From Artemia franciscana (Eukaryota; Arthropoda; Branchiopoda; Anostraca; Artemiidae): 64,000 nt of DNA. Shown here piece after piece: positions 1-10,547 of the stretch; positions within the stretch are counted from its first letter, which is position 1, and each line of letters opens with the position of its first letter. Under the pieces are notes generated by a model. That model was not told where the DNA came from and did not search any database. It saw only the letters and a program-made list of their open reading frames with translations. The stretch covers positions 24,366,715-24,430,714 of the forward strand of contig NC_088880.1 in the NCBI RefSeq assembly GCF_032884065.1, in the 5' to 3' direction. Position numbers and translations under genes: made by a program.

Positions 1-99
1 GCTTAGGGTATTCCCCCCAGTATCATGAGTGTCATGGTATGAATTCTGCTTTCCTCACTTATCTAGCAGAAAATACACCATGTCAAGGAAATAATGCTA

Positions 100-2119
100 A
101 AGCACGAGGAGACATGTACCACTGTCTCATATATCAAGAGGCCACGCACCCTACTTTACTTGACAAGGTCCATAAAACGGGAAATGAACAGAAAGAACAG
201 ATACTGGGCAAATACAGGCGAACTAATTCTCGAAAACAATATGATAAATTCAAAAAAGCAAGGAATAGACTGAGAAAGATTACACGATACTCTATAAAAA
301 AATCATGAGGATATCATTGCTACAGAAACTAAAACTAATCCAAAGAAGTTCTGGAAGTATGTATCATAAGCAAAGCCAAGACGACTTTCCATTCCCTACC
401 TAACGACGCTATCTGAAAATCACCGATTTGCAGAGATAGCGGAAACCTTAAACAAACAAGATTCCTCAGTCTACACAGTGGAAAACTCTAGAAACATCCC
501 CGATACCTGGGAATATCCTGTCATTGTAACAATGCCAAGGGTTGTCATTTTTCAATCAGATGTCCAAAAACGACTGGAAAAGCTTGGCGCATCGAAGTCG
601 AAAGGACCAGACGGTATACACCCGAGACTACTCGAAGAGATTGCTGAACTAATATCCTCACCTTTAGCAAAAATCTTCAAGAAATCACTAAAGGAAAATG
701 CTGTCCCCCCCCCCTGACTGGAAAAAAGCTACTGTTATACCATTACACAAGAAAGGCTCCAAAGACAAAGCTGAAAATTATAGGCCAATAATTCTAACAT
801 CAGTAACTTCAAAGATTCTCGAGGGAATCATAAATGATGCTGTCACTTAGCATTTGACATACAACAACATCATATTTCCAAATCAGCACGGTTTCCGAAA
901 TGGGCATCCCATGGCCACAAACCTAATACAGTCATACAATGAAGTCACTAAACTACTGGAAAAAGAGACACCCGTGAATATGATTTTGTTAGATCAAGCA
1001 AAAGCATTCGACAAAGTTGCACACCTAAGGCTGAAAAGAAAGCTTCAAGCTTGTCGCATCCACTTGGACATCATTGAATGGATTGTAGACATCCTGGAAG
1101 AGCGAACCCAAAGAGTTGCAGTTATTAATGATAAAGGAGTACGTGTACTATCATCACCCATAGCAGCTCTTAGCGGAGTTCCCCAAGGAACCGTGCTTGG
1201 GCCATCACTTTTCAACATATATATCAATGATGCTCCTGAAATACTCCAAAACCTTCTCACACTCTATGCAGATGATTCTAAGCTCATCAAGGCAGCAACA
1301 TCTTGGGCGGAGGCTGCCTCAATCCAAGCCGATCTCGACAAGCTAGATGACTGGGCTAGACAATGGCTACTTGAATTTAATTCAAGTAAATGTAAAGTTT
1401 TACATTTTGGCAATAAAAATCAAAAACATATTTACACCATGCAAAACCAAATAACTGGTCAAAGAGAACCCCCTAGTTGCACTTACAGAGGAAAGAGACT
1501 TGGGTGTCATAGTTGACTGCCAGTTAAAGTTTCGAAGTCATACTGAAAAGATTGTAGCTAGTGCGAACCGCGCTTTAGGGACAATTAAACGAACATTCGC
1601 GACTAGATCTCTACGAACAATCACCAAGCTATACAAGAGTCTTGTCAGACCAAGGCTAGAAACTGGCATGTCAATTGCATCTCCCTTTACAAAGTGGACA
1701 AGGACAATATAGAGAAAGTACAGAGGAGAGCAACAAAGATAGTAGACGGGTGCCAACATCTTCCTTACCCAATGAGACTGCAAACTCTGAACTTATGCAG
1801 TATGACTTACCGAAGAAAAAGGGGTGACATGATTAACACTTACAAATTGATTCACAACAATCCAATTCATGGTCTCTGCTGCATCGATTCATCAAAGCGG
1901 ACAAGGGGTCATTCTAAGAAGCTCATAAAGGTCAACGCTCAGAGGGGGGAACGCCATCACTTCCTAACCAATCGGGTAGTAGACCAGTGGAACTCCCTGA
2001 GCGATCATACTGTATCCAGTAAGACCGTCAAAGAATTCAAAGTCTCACTTGACAAGGAGTGGAGCAATAAGGAATGGAGGCTGGAATGGGACACCTTGGA
2101 GTCCCAGACCAGAACATAA
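100..2119 (+). mobile_element. Degenerate LINE (non-LTR retrotransposon), RT and C-terminal region
   Basis: Remnant of a LINE ORF2 on the + strand. Readable blocks in order are: a pre-RT segment with NPKKFWKYV near 335-365; RT start GPDGIHPRLLEE near 604-640; WKKATVIPLHKKGS and ENYRPI near 720-790; QHGFRNGHP near 885; RT core with GVPQGTVLGP near 1175-1205 and catalytic YADD near 1265-1275; then the thumb and C-terminal region (KSLVRPRLE, VQRRATKIVDG, FLTNRVVDQWNSLS) to a stop near 2119. The reading frame is broken by a slip in a C homopolymer near 705-716, a TAG near 848, and shifts near 1500 and 1700. Most 5' sequence (endonuclease, ORF1) lies outside the window or is lost. RT motifs resemble the CR1/jockey group of LINEs; I cannot fix the clade. 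It is non-functional as it stands. Confidence 0.9.
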
Positions 2120-2504
2120 ACCCTAGTCAATAAAACCAACTCAATATTCAAAACAATTCCGAATCGATCCACATGGCAATTTTTGAAGAAATGCTGAGCA
2201 ATGTTACAGGATGGAAAATCCTTCAATTGCTCCAAGTTGCAATTTAAGGTAATTTAAGGTTTTATTTGAAACTGTTATAAAAAAAATACAGAGATTCGAG
2301 GAAGCTTTCCTAGTGTAAACATACACTAAAAAATAAAATGATAAATTTTGTAAATTTTTTGTAAATTTTCTGTAAAATTTTTGGAAAAATTCTGTAAATT
2401 TTAGACCATTCCCCCTTCTTGGTATCTTCCAAAGACTAGACTTGGCGGCTTCTCAGTAATGATAGCAATTCAATTCAGAGTTTGCTAACCAGCCAATTTT
2501 ATTA
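2120..2504. other. Non-coding AT-rich stretch after the LINE
   Basis: No gene seen. There is a short degenerate tandem of a TGTAAATTTT-like motif at about 2340-2402. The 3' end of the preceding LINE is not sharply visible; AATAAA-like sequence near 2130 could be its poly(A) signal. Confidence 0.5.
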
Positions 2505-2615
2505 AAGACCCCTCCCCCCGTCCACTTACGATGTGTTTGCCTTTGTCTATTATCGCTTTTACGCAACTTTTCTTTTTCCATACACAGGACTTGGAATATA
2601 CTCTTTTAGATGTAA
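2505..2615. repeat. About 110-bp dispersed repeat, copy 1 (mate at 8075-8185)
   Basis: This segment, beginning with a run of C and continuing through GTCTATTATCGCTTTTAC to GAATATACTCTTTTAGA, is clearly related to 8075-8185. It directly abuts the start of a family E element at 2616, so it is probably a piece of an older repeat that was a landing site. Confidence 0.6.
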
Positions 2616-3984
2616 TCAAACAGTTTGTGGTAACGAACTGTAGTAAGGAGCGACCCGGCTCAATAGTAAACGAAACTCTAAAAAACGGAATTTCGATGCT
2701 AAAAGATATACCAAAAGAATCGGATTTTTATGCTGATTTTAAATATATAAGTTTCATCAAATTTAGTCTTTGTCATCGAAAGTTACGAGCCTCAGAAAAT
2801 TTGCCTTATTTTGGAAAATAGTGAGAAACACCTTCTAAAAGTCATAGGATTGTAACGAAAATCACACCCTCGCATTCAGCGTATCAGAGAACCCTGTAGA
2901 AAATATTTCAAGGTCCAATCTACAAAAATGTGGGATTTCATATTTTTTGCCAGAAGACAAATCACGGGTGCGTGTTTATTTGTTTGTTTGTTTGTTTTTG
3001 TTTTTTTCCCCAGGGGTCATCGTATCGACCATGTGGTCCGAGAGTGTTACAAGAGGGCTCATTCTAACGGAAATGAAAAGTTCTAGTGCCCTTTTTAAGT
3101 GACCGAAAAAATTGGAGGGCACATAGGCCCCCTCCCAAGCTCATTTTTTTCCCAAAGTCAACGGATCATAATTTTGAGATAGCCATTTTATTCCACATAG
3201 TCGAAAACCATAGTAACTATGTCTTCGGGGATGGTTTACCCCCCACAGTCCCTGGGGGAGGAGCTGCAAGTTACTAACTTTGACCAATATTTACATGCAG
3301 TAATGGTTATTGGGAAGTGTACCGACGTTTTCAAGGGGATTTTTTTCGTTTGGGTGTGGGGTTCAGGGGAGGGGGCTATATGGGAGGATCTTTCCTTGGA
3401 GGAATATTTCATGGGGGAGGAGAAATTCAATGAAAAGGCGCAGGATTTTCTAGCATTACTATTAAAAAAAAAACAATGAAAATATAAACATGAAAAAGTT
3501 TTTTCAATTGAAAGTAAGGAGAAGCATTAAAACTTAAAACGAACAAAGATTATTACGCATATGAGGGGTTCTAAAAATACTTTAGCATAAAGAGCGAGGT
3601 ATTTAGAAGGAGATAAATACTTCGCTCTTTATGCTAAATTAGTTTTAGTAATTTCAACTATTTATTCTACGGTCTTTCTGATTCAGGGGTCATTCTTAAA
3701 GAATTGGGACAAAACTTAAGATTTAGTGTGAAGAGCGAGACATTAACGAGGGGACAGACCCCCTCATATATATAATCAAAATACACGAATATATAAGTTT
3801 GTTACGTAAGTTAATTCTTAAGTTACGTATATTTTTTTAAATAAAAACGTTCGGTAAAAATTAGAAGTTCCAGTTGCCTTTTTAAGTAGCCGAAAAATTG
3901 GAGGGCAACTAGGCCTCCTTCCCCACCCCTTATTTCTGAAAATCGTCTGATCAAAACTAAGAGAAAGCCATTTAGCCAAAAAAA
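2616..3984 (+). mobile_element. Family E element copy 1, left part (split by a LINE)
   Basis: Starts with the small hairpin (CAGTTTG, loop, CGAACTG) followed by AGTAAGGAGCGAC and the conserved body shared with the copies at 28373, 31248 and 63834. It contains the internal inverted-repeat block around 3510-3770, where a secondary inversion has created a short local hairpin (ACTTTAGCATAAAG and its complement). The body stops at the tract GCCATTTAGCCAAAAAAA at 3984 and resumes at 7441, so a 3.4-kb LINE interrupts it. No coding capacity is seen. The element is non-autonomous. Confidence 0.85.
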
Positions 3985-4190
3985 GAATTCAATTCAATTC
4001 AATTCAATTTATTCAAAAAGAAAAGAAAACACATAACAACAATAATAATAAAGATCCTAGAAGCGAACTTGTTAAGGACCAAAACAACAAAAAATTGTAA
4101 ATGAAAAAGAGAGAGAAGAAAAAAAAGAAAAGAAAAGAGAAAACAAGGGTAATTAAAGCAAATTGAACAAACATTTAGAGAAATATAATA

Positions 4191-7100
4191 TCAAGATTTT
4201 AGTACATTGTTATATAGCGTCCGAAAACTTGTGGATAGCTCGACACTGGAGGGTATTAAATTCCATTGAATTATAGATTTATAAATTGGGGATCGCTGGG
4301 CGGAACTAGAGATACACCTGGGGACAATGAAGGAACGGTTGGATGAACGGAGACAGTGGCCTTCAGAATTATTACTATTAAAATAAGATAATAAGTGGGG
4401 AGGAAGATTTTTATGGTAAGCGGAGTATGCAAGGGATAGATTTAACTTTTTGATGATTTGTTCAAAAGGGATAATACCAAAATCGGAGTACAAGTCCTTG
4501 GTGGGATATAGTCGTGGCAACCGAAAAACTGCTTTGACGGCACGGTTTTGAGCAGATTTTAATTTATTGGTAACTGAAGGATAAGTATTGCCCCATACAG
4601 ATCCGCAGTATGAGATATATGGGTAAATAAAAGAATAATAAAGGGTGACAAGGATATCGGGAGGAAGAAAATAATTCACACGATTAATTATACTTACCTG
4701 TCGCAAAATTATGGCTCTGATATAGGACACATGTGTTGCAAATGATAGGCAGGAGTCTATGTGGACACCAAGAAACTTGGCAACTTCGACCTGCGGGAGG
4801 AGATTGGTAGAATATTTTAGGCATAGTGCTGGCTGAACTTCATTTTTTTGTAAGGGGTTTGAAATAATACCACCTGACTTTTCTTGCTGTTAATGGTCAT
4901 GCAGTTAACGAGACACCACTCCTGTACTCTATTCAGAAGGGTTTGAATAGAGATGACGACGGATGGTAAATTAGGACCGGTGATGAAAACGTTGCTATCG
5001 TCAGCAAAAAGTACTGGGTGCAGTGATAGACCCAGGTCCGTAATCAAATCATTAACATAAAGGAGAAAAAGTATTGGACCAAGAACAGAGCCCTGTGGGA
5101 TGCCCCTCCGGACAGGTAGGGGATGTGAAGTCACCCCGCCCAGACTCACACTCTGTACTCTACCAGAGAGATAAGAGCCGAACCATGAGAAAGGAACTCC
5201 GCGAATCCCTAGGCTATTGAGTTTACTTAATAAAACACTGTGATCAACCATGTCAAAGGCCTTTGAAAAATCCAGAAATAAGCCCAATACAGTATTTTTA
5301 AGGTCAAGTTGGGAACGTATAAACTGTGTGGCGTCTATTAGTGCATGAGCAGTTGAAAATTTGGCACGGAAGCCATATTGATGAGGAGAAATCAACGAAT
5401 CTGATGAATGATTCCCAAATACAAAGGGAGAAAGACGTCGGAATATAATTCTCTCGAGCACCTTAGATATAACTGGGAGAAGTGAGATTGGACGATAATT
5501 GCTTATCTCAGACGGATCGCCTTTTTTATGAATCGGGATAACAATTGCTGATTTAAATATTTCTGGGAAGACTCCATTGGTCATAGACAGGTTTGCTATG
5601 TGCACAATGGGTTCACAAATATAGGAAGATACGGTCCTAAGAAGCTTATTACTTATGCCAAAGAAGTCAGGTGTACTACTATTAGAGAGAGATTCGATAA
5701 CTTGAAGCACCTCTTTGCGATCAGTTGGAGAGAAAAACATGGATCTGGGATTCTTGCTAGGGTGTACTGACTGTGAGAAGGAACAGGAGTTAGCATTTGG
5801 AATATTAGTGAAATAATTATTAAAAGCATCCGGTACTAAAATTGGGTCAATTAATCTGCCACTGATGTCCCTAAGGTTAATAGGAACAGATCTTGAACTC
5901 CTTTTTTTTCAAAGGATTTCATTTATTGTAGACCAAATTTTTTGCAAGTTCCCTTTGCAGTGAGAGATTTTTGAATAATAATAATTTTTCTTTGCTTCCC
6001 GGATGAGTTTGGTATATATGTTTTTGTATTTTTTATAATTAGTCAGGTCAATAACGCTACTAGTTTTGCAAGCTAACTTATATAGGTCATTTATTCGGTA
6101 TGAAGAGATTATCAGGCTATTTGACATCCAGGGGCGTATATGGGTAGTTTTTCGGTTTGATTTACGAACTGGAAAGGTTGAACTAATAAGATCACTCAAT
6201 CCCTGTGTAAAACTACTTGTGGCTGAATTAACATCCTGACAATCCAAAGTCTTGGACCAGTCGAAGGATTTCAAACAATCCGTGAACCGGTTCATATTCA
6301 CAGTATTATATATTCTATTAGACGTAGGGGTATTAGTTCTACGGGGTTGAGTAGCTGATAGGGAGGGTAAGGAAAGATAGATTGGAAAGTGATCTGACAG
6401 GTCAGAAAATATTATTTTGGAGGACAGGTGGTTTCCCAGGGAAGTGGATACAAAAATGTTATCAATTAAAGTAGTGGTAGACATCATGGGATCAATTCTA
6501 GTAGGAAAAAGGATTGTGGGAAGAAGACCACTTGAGGTAAATGTTTCAAAGAAGGTATCACTATCATTTTTATTACTAACATTTAATAAATTACAATTGA
6601 AGTCCCCAAAAACTATTGCCTTCTTTTGTGGTAAATTAATAAAACTAGAAAAATCATCAAACTGATTACAAAAGAAAGGTGTCGGAAATGAGGGTGGTTT
6701 ATAAAATAACGAAAAAATAAAAGAATTCTCGTCTACACTTATGTCGACGATTATTGAATAAATGCATCTATTATTATAGGTTGCGAGAACAAGAATTCAC
6801 AATCTAATAGTCTGGTGAATTTTAGACTTGATCGGATGTAAAGAGAAATGCCACCAGAGGACTTGGTTAATTTTCTTTCAATATGAATAGCTTGAAAGCC
6901 AGTGAGGGAAAAATCATTAGTATCATCAATTTCTGAAAGCCACGTCTCCGTTATTCCAATTACGTCGAAAGGGCAGTAACCATTTGTTAAAATTAAATCT
7001 TTAAAATTAGCCCACTTATCCCGTATGCTTCTGATATTAAAGCAAATTACATTAAGTTTGGTCTCTTCCATTAGCTTAGGTTTCACATTTTTCACAAAAT

Positions 7101-7284
7101 CAAAAGTGTCGAGATATTTACAGTTAATTTGGTTTAAAGGGCTATCGGGGCTAGCTAAGGTGTTGGTGGACAGATTATTTTGGTCATCGTAATAATTAAA
7201 AACAACATTATTGCACAGTGACAAATTATTAAGAAACGTAAAATCTTGTAAAGTACTTGTACTTGTGTTTGTTTGACTGTTCAT
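4191..7284 (-). pseudogene. LINE ORF2: AP-like endonuclease plus reverse transcriptase, broken
   Basis: Starts at the ATG at 7284-7282, which overlaps the ORF1 stop. The endonuclease (EN) domain shows FNIRSIRDKW, ITETWLSEIDD and SSGGISLYIR, then GDFN near 6600 and LIDNIF / LSDHFPIYL near 6400-6480. The RT has HKKGDPSEISNYRPISLLP, LDFSKAFDMVDH, GIPQGSVLGPILFLLYVND and the catalytic FADDS near 5005-5020. The C-terminal part (SYCGSVWG, QNRAVKAVFRLP) ends at 4191. Damage is light: a frameshift near 6760, one in-frame TGA at 5911-5909 just before an A-run, and a frameshift near 4820-4840. An intact relative would act on chromosomal DNA by target-primed reverse transcription. This copy cannot make a full protein. 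Confidence 0.92.
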
Positions 7285-7440
7285 TTCTTAAGCAGTAGTT
7301 TCTGTGCTTCTGGACATTTATACGAATAACAGGGGTGGTCGGAGGAGCCACAGAGAGCAAATTTCATGACAAGTTGACACAGGTTTTCTTTGGAGTTCTG
7401 GTGGTCACCAGCGCATTTAGAGCATCTCCAGCGCATTTGC
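7281..7440 (-). pseudogene. C-terminal end of LINE ORF1 with zinc-knuckle-like cysteines
   Basis: Reading the minus strand from about 7438 gives MRWRCSKCAGDH, LCQLV, ALCGSSDHPCYSYKCPE and QKLLLKK then TGA at 7283-7281. The spaced Cys and His residues resemble the two or three CCHC zinc knuckles that end LINE ORF1 nucleic-acid-binding proteins, though one position that is normally Cys reads Phe. The TGA stop overlaps the ORF2 ATG as ATGA. The N-terminal part is missing because the element is 5'-truncated here. Confidence 0.75.
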
Positions 7441-7814
7441 ATTAATATGCAAATTTCATTTTAATAACTTATGTACGGAGAGCCAAAATCAGACATGCAT
7501 TAATTCAAAAACTTTCAGAAATTAAATAAAAAAACGAGTTTTTTGAAATGAAAGTAAGGAGCGACATTAAAACTTAAAACGAACAGAAATTACTCCGTAT
7601 ATGAAAGGGGCTTTTCCTCTTCGACACCCCGCTCCTTGCGCTAAAGTTTGATTCTTTCTCGCAACTCTCCTTTTTAAAACAATCAAACACTTTAGCGTAA
7701 AGAGCGGGGTGTCGAAGAGGAAAAGCCCCTTTCCTATACGGAGTAATTTCTGTTCGTTTTAAGTTTTAATGTCGCTCCTTACTTTCATTTCAAAAACTTG
7801 TTTTTTTGTTTAAT
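7441..7814 (+). mobile_element. Family E element copy 1, right part with terminal long hairpin
   Basis: Continuation of the element starting at 2616. The last part (7522-7814) is a giant inverted repeat. The left arm starts TTAAATAAAAAAAC and contains AGTAAGGAGCGAC near 7554; the right arm is its reverse complement and ends ACTTGTTTTTTTGTTTAAT. Arms are about 115-120 bp and the loop is roughly 50 bp. Confidence 0.85.
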
Positions 7815-8074
7815 CTATATAAGATATCTAAAGGATTCAGATATAACCTAAATTAATTAAGTAATGGCCTTATACAAAATTATGCTGATTAATTTCAGAT
7901 TCATTTATTACTAAAAACAATAAACAATAGACGCGACTGAGGCCGAATCAAACGACAAAGTTGTTTATACAGATAAAATAATGAATAGTTACCGAAGAGT
8001 AGAGAGAGAGAGAAAAAGAGAGATTGAAACAGAAAGAGAGAGGAAGAGTTTGCTATTTATCCTGAGATACTTAG
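7815..8074. other. Non-coding, short GA-rich tract
   Basis: No gene seen. A GAGA-rich run lies at about 8001-8048, and a run of C at about 8077-8086 marks the start of the following repeat. Confidence 0.5.
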
Positions 8075-8185
8075 ACCCCCCCCCCAAATCAAATTATGAC
8101 GCGTATGCCCTTGTCTATTATCACTTTTACACGATCTTTCTTGTTCCATACCCGGGATCTGAATATAATCTTTTGGACTTTTAAT
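8075..8185. repeat. About 110-bp dispersed repeat, copy 2 (mate at 2505-2615)
   Basis: Shares GTCTATTATCACTTTTAC and the surrounding order of blocks with 2505-2615, including the initial C-run and the final GAATATAATCTTTT. No element follows directly here, so this is the empty-looking partner. Confidence 0.6.
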
Positions 8186-9754
8186 GTATTTCGTTGCTCT
8201 TGCCGAATTGGTCTTAAGCGGCATCTGATTATTCTACTCTCATTTCGCTTTTGCTCTTTTTTTAAAACAAACGTGCCAATTCAGTCAATTATTGACGTCC
8301 TTGTCAAATGGAATCCTTCCTCCCCCAAGAAAAATGTTCTAGATCTGTCTTTGCCATCAGTTGGCTTGGAACTTGACTTGCTTTTTTTGTTTTAGCTTAA
8401 GTCACATCCGGCCTTGGTGGTCGTCTCGGTGCCTCTGTTCTCACGAACGGATGTATATGTCAACTATGCTGCTCTCTGCTTTTTGACATTTTGAGAAGAC
8501 TTGAGAGGTTGTAGTCAGAGAAGTTCTCCTTCCAGCGTTGCCCAATCCCTCCTGTCGTTGCCCGATTGATCACTTCAATATGCGACAATACACAGTGGAT
8601 GGTGTGATTAAATATGCGAAATGAGAGGATGCATCCTTGCGAACACCAACAGAAGTTTGGAATTCTTCAGTCGTTCCCTCTGGGACAGGAACTTAATTTC
8701 TTCAGACCCAATACCCCTTTCCCACCCTCCCTGGTTACTGTTTGCCCCCTTCAACCGTTTCAAGAATGAGGGTAACGCTATGGTTGTATTTTATACCCTA
8801 TTGTGGTGTACCTTGCCTCCCCACGATCGTGAGGCCTAAAACTACTAGGCTACCGATCAAAAACTGAACCAAATTCTTAATCCAAACAATCAAATTATTT
8901 ATAAGTTATGCACTTACCGCACCTGTTTTAGATTAAGCCATCCTTTATTAATCTTTTTCTCCTGGTCATTTTTATGTTATTCTCTCAGCAGATAAACTCC
9001 AATAAATTGCAATTAGGCGCTTAAACACAAGTATGACCCGTCCTTGCCTGGGATATGTTTCCAGCGAGGGGGGTATAAAGTGGAGTTATGTTAAACAGAA
9101 AAAAAAAAGAGTAAAAATTAAATTTTTTCCTAAATGTGCAGAAAGTTAACGAATCGGATTAGAAAGCTGAAAAGTTTGGAATAAAGTAAATAAAAAAAGA
9201 GCTACAGTTTGAATTTAATTTGAATTTTTCGCTTTTATCCATGCTGTTCAATAGTCCAAAATATAAAAACAGATAAACAATCCTGGAGGAATAAATTAAA
9301 AGAATCTAGAATTTTCAATCCGGCCAATTAATTTCAAACGTTGTTTTTTGAATTTTTAGCACTTTCGATTGCCTCAAATTTTCCATTTTTTAGCCTCTAG
9401 AGCTTTTTTAAAAGAAGCTACAAGATTTTATATTAGATCTTTTTCTATTTCCTGGAAATAAATAAGAAAAATCCAACCGGCAAAATTTTAGGTCAAATGT
9501 CAAAGATCACTTATGCAAAATATCATTTTGCTCTTATGTTGGGTCAGATAGCAGGATCTCTTTTCGTAACTTAGGAAAATTAACATTGCAATGTATTTAG
9601 GGAATTTCACTTGTTCAGTGACAAATTTAATAAGAACGATTATCCAAATTTCTAATGTCACAAAAATCAGAGAACAAAAAATTTTCTTCTCAAGATTAGC
9701 CCTTAAAATATGAAACTCTAAATTATCATCCTATGGAAACCAAACTATAAAGAA
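8186..9754. other. No recognisable gene; one less AT-rich patch
   Basis: About 1.6 kb without a feature I can support. The patch 8390-8760 is less AT-rich than its surroundings and may be a very decayed element on the minus strand, but no convincing domain reads through it. The rest is AT-rich intergenic sequence. Confidence 0.4.
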
Positions 9755-9975
9755 GTGGACTTAAGGCTGGAGATTGATGGTAATGAAATGACAGATGAAG
9801 CAGCTAAGAATAGAACATCTATAGGTTGGTCAGAATCCAAAATTATTGTCCCAATCTCTCAGAGTTGCTGACAGATGGTGTTAGGAAGTTGGAGCATTGA
9901 AAGGACAAAAAAAGTTGGCATTGGAAGTTTTGCTATTCAATTGAAAGACCTATTCCATAGCACTACTAAAACTCC
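9755..9975 (+). mobile_element. Scrap of a LINE RNase H domain
   Basis: Translation from 9767 gives LEIDGNEMTDEAAKNRTS followed by WSESKI, ending at a TGA at 9869-9871. GNEMxDEAAK is the C-terminal signature of the RNase H domain found after the RT in several LINE clades, where it degrades RNA in RNA:DNA hybrids. The next 100 bp (WSIERTKKVG-like frame) is consistent with the same domain after a frameshift. No RT is readable upstream, so this is a small decayed piece. Confidence 0.65.
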
Positions 9976-10540
9976 CAACAAATGAAAATGTCTGTATAAG
10001 AGTGGTCTTAGAAGCCAAAACAGGAATTATAAATTTTGAAAACCGTTGAGGCACAAAGCCCAGCCCATTTTGTTCGTTCGTGCTGATATTAAGTTAAGAT
10101 TAATTAAACCCTTATGATAAAAACTTTTTGTTAATGTATGTTCCAGGCACACACACAGGATTTTATTTCTGATAACCAGTTTTTTTCAGGAATCGTAATA
10201 TGACGTGGATATATTTAAAATAAGACTGGGTGGATAGTCACTTCCTGATTTTGCTCATTGGCGGACGCTTATTAGCTAAATTTTGGCCTATAAGCGGTTC
10301 TGCTGCTAAAAAGTTTTTAGTTTCGCTGCCTCACGACAGCAATCAAACAACGATTTCGCCATCTATTCCATTTGAATTTTTAATTATTGGTATTTGTATT
10401 TGGTACTTGACAAGATTTATTGTTGAAACCAGAAAGGATCACTGTTTCTCATAATTTTATTTCCTCACTGGGTAAGAAAGCTGAAAAAGTTATTGCTTTG
10501 AGCTTACTTTCTCAATTGTATTTTAGTTGTGTGGTTGGAG
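9976..10540. other. No supported feature
   Basis: A stop-free stretch at 10230-10454 encodes a hydrophobic 74-residue peptide (start LILLIGGRLLAKFWPIS region), but it has no family resemblance and no gene context. I see nothing else. Confidence 0.4.
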
Positions 10541-10547
10541 ACTAGCC

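Larger units (their letters stand above)
3985..7440 (-). mobile_element. LINE inserted inside family E copy 1, 5'-truncated in ORF1
   Basis: A minus-strand non-LTR retrotransposon. Its 3' end is a microsatellite tail of TTGAA units (3985-4010 read on the minus strand) preceded by AATAAA-like sequence, a tail type seen in the CR1/L2 group. Its 5' end is truncated within ORF1 at about 7440. Boundaries are set by comparing the interrupted repeat with uninterrupted copies near 32560 and 36740: the same flanking sequence, GCCATTTAGCC then TTAATATGCAAA, is contiguous there. It carries the end of ORF1 and nearly all of ORF2. It is much better preserved than the LINEs at 100 and 14925, so it is a fairly recent insertion. 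Confidence 0.92.

Noticed and set aside
8390-8800. Possible minus-strand LINE RT remnant (a SVGVRKDASSHF-like stretch)
   Set aside because: Only one weak motif, no RT active site and no ordered neighbours. Left as unassigned.
10230-10454. Hydrophobic 74-residue open frame
   Set aside because: No family resemblance, no plausible start context, and surrounded by repeats.
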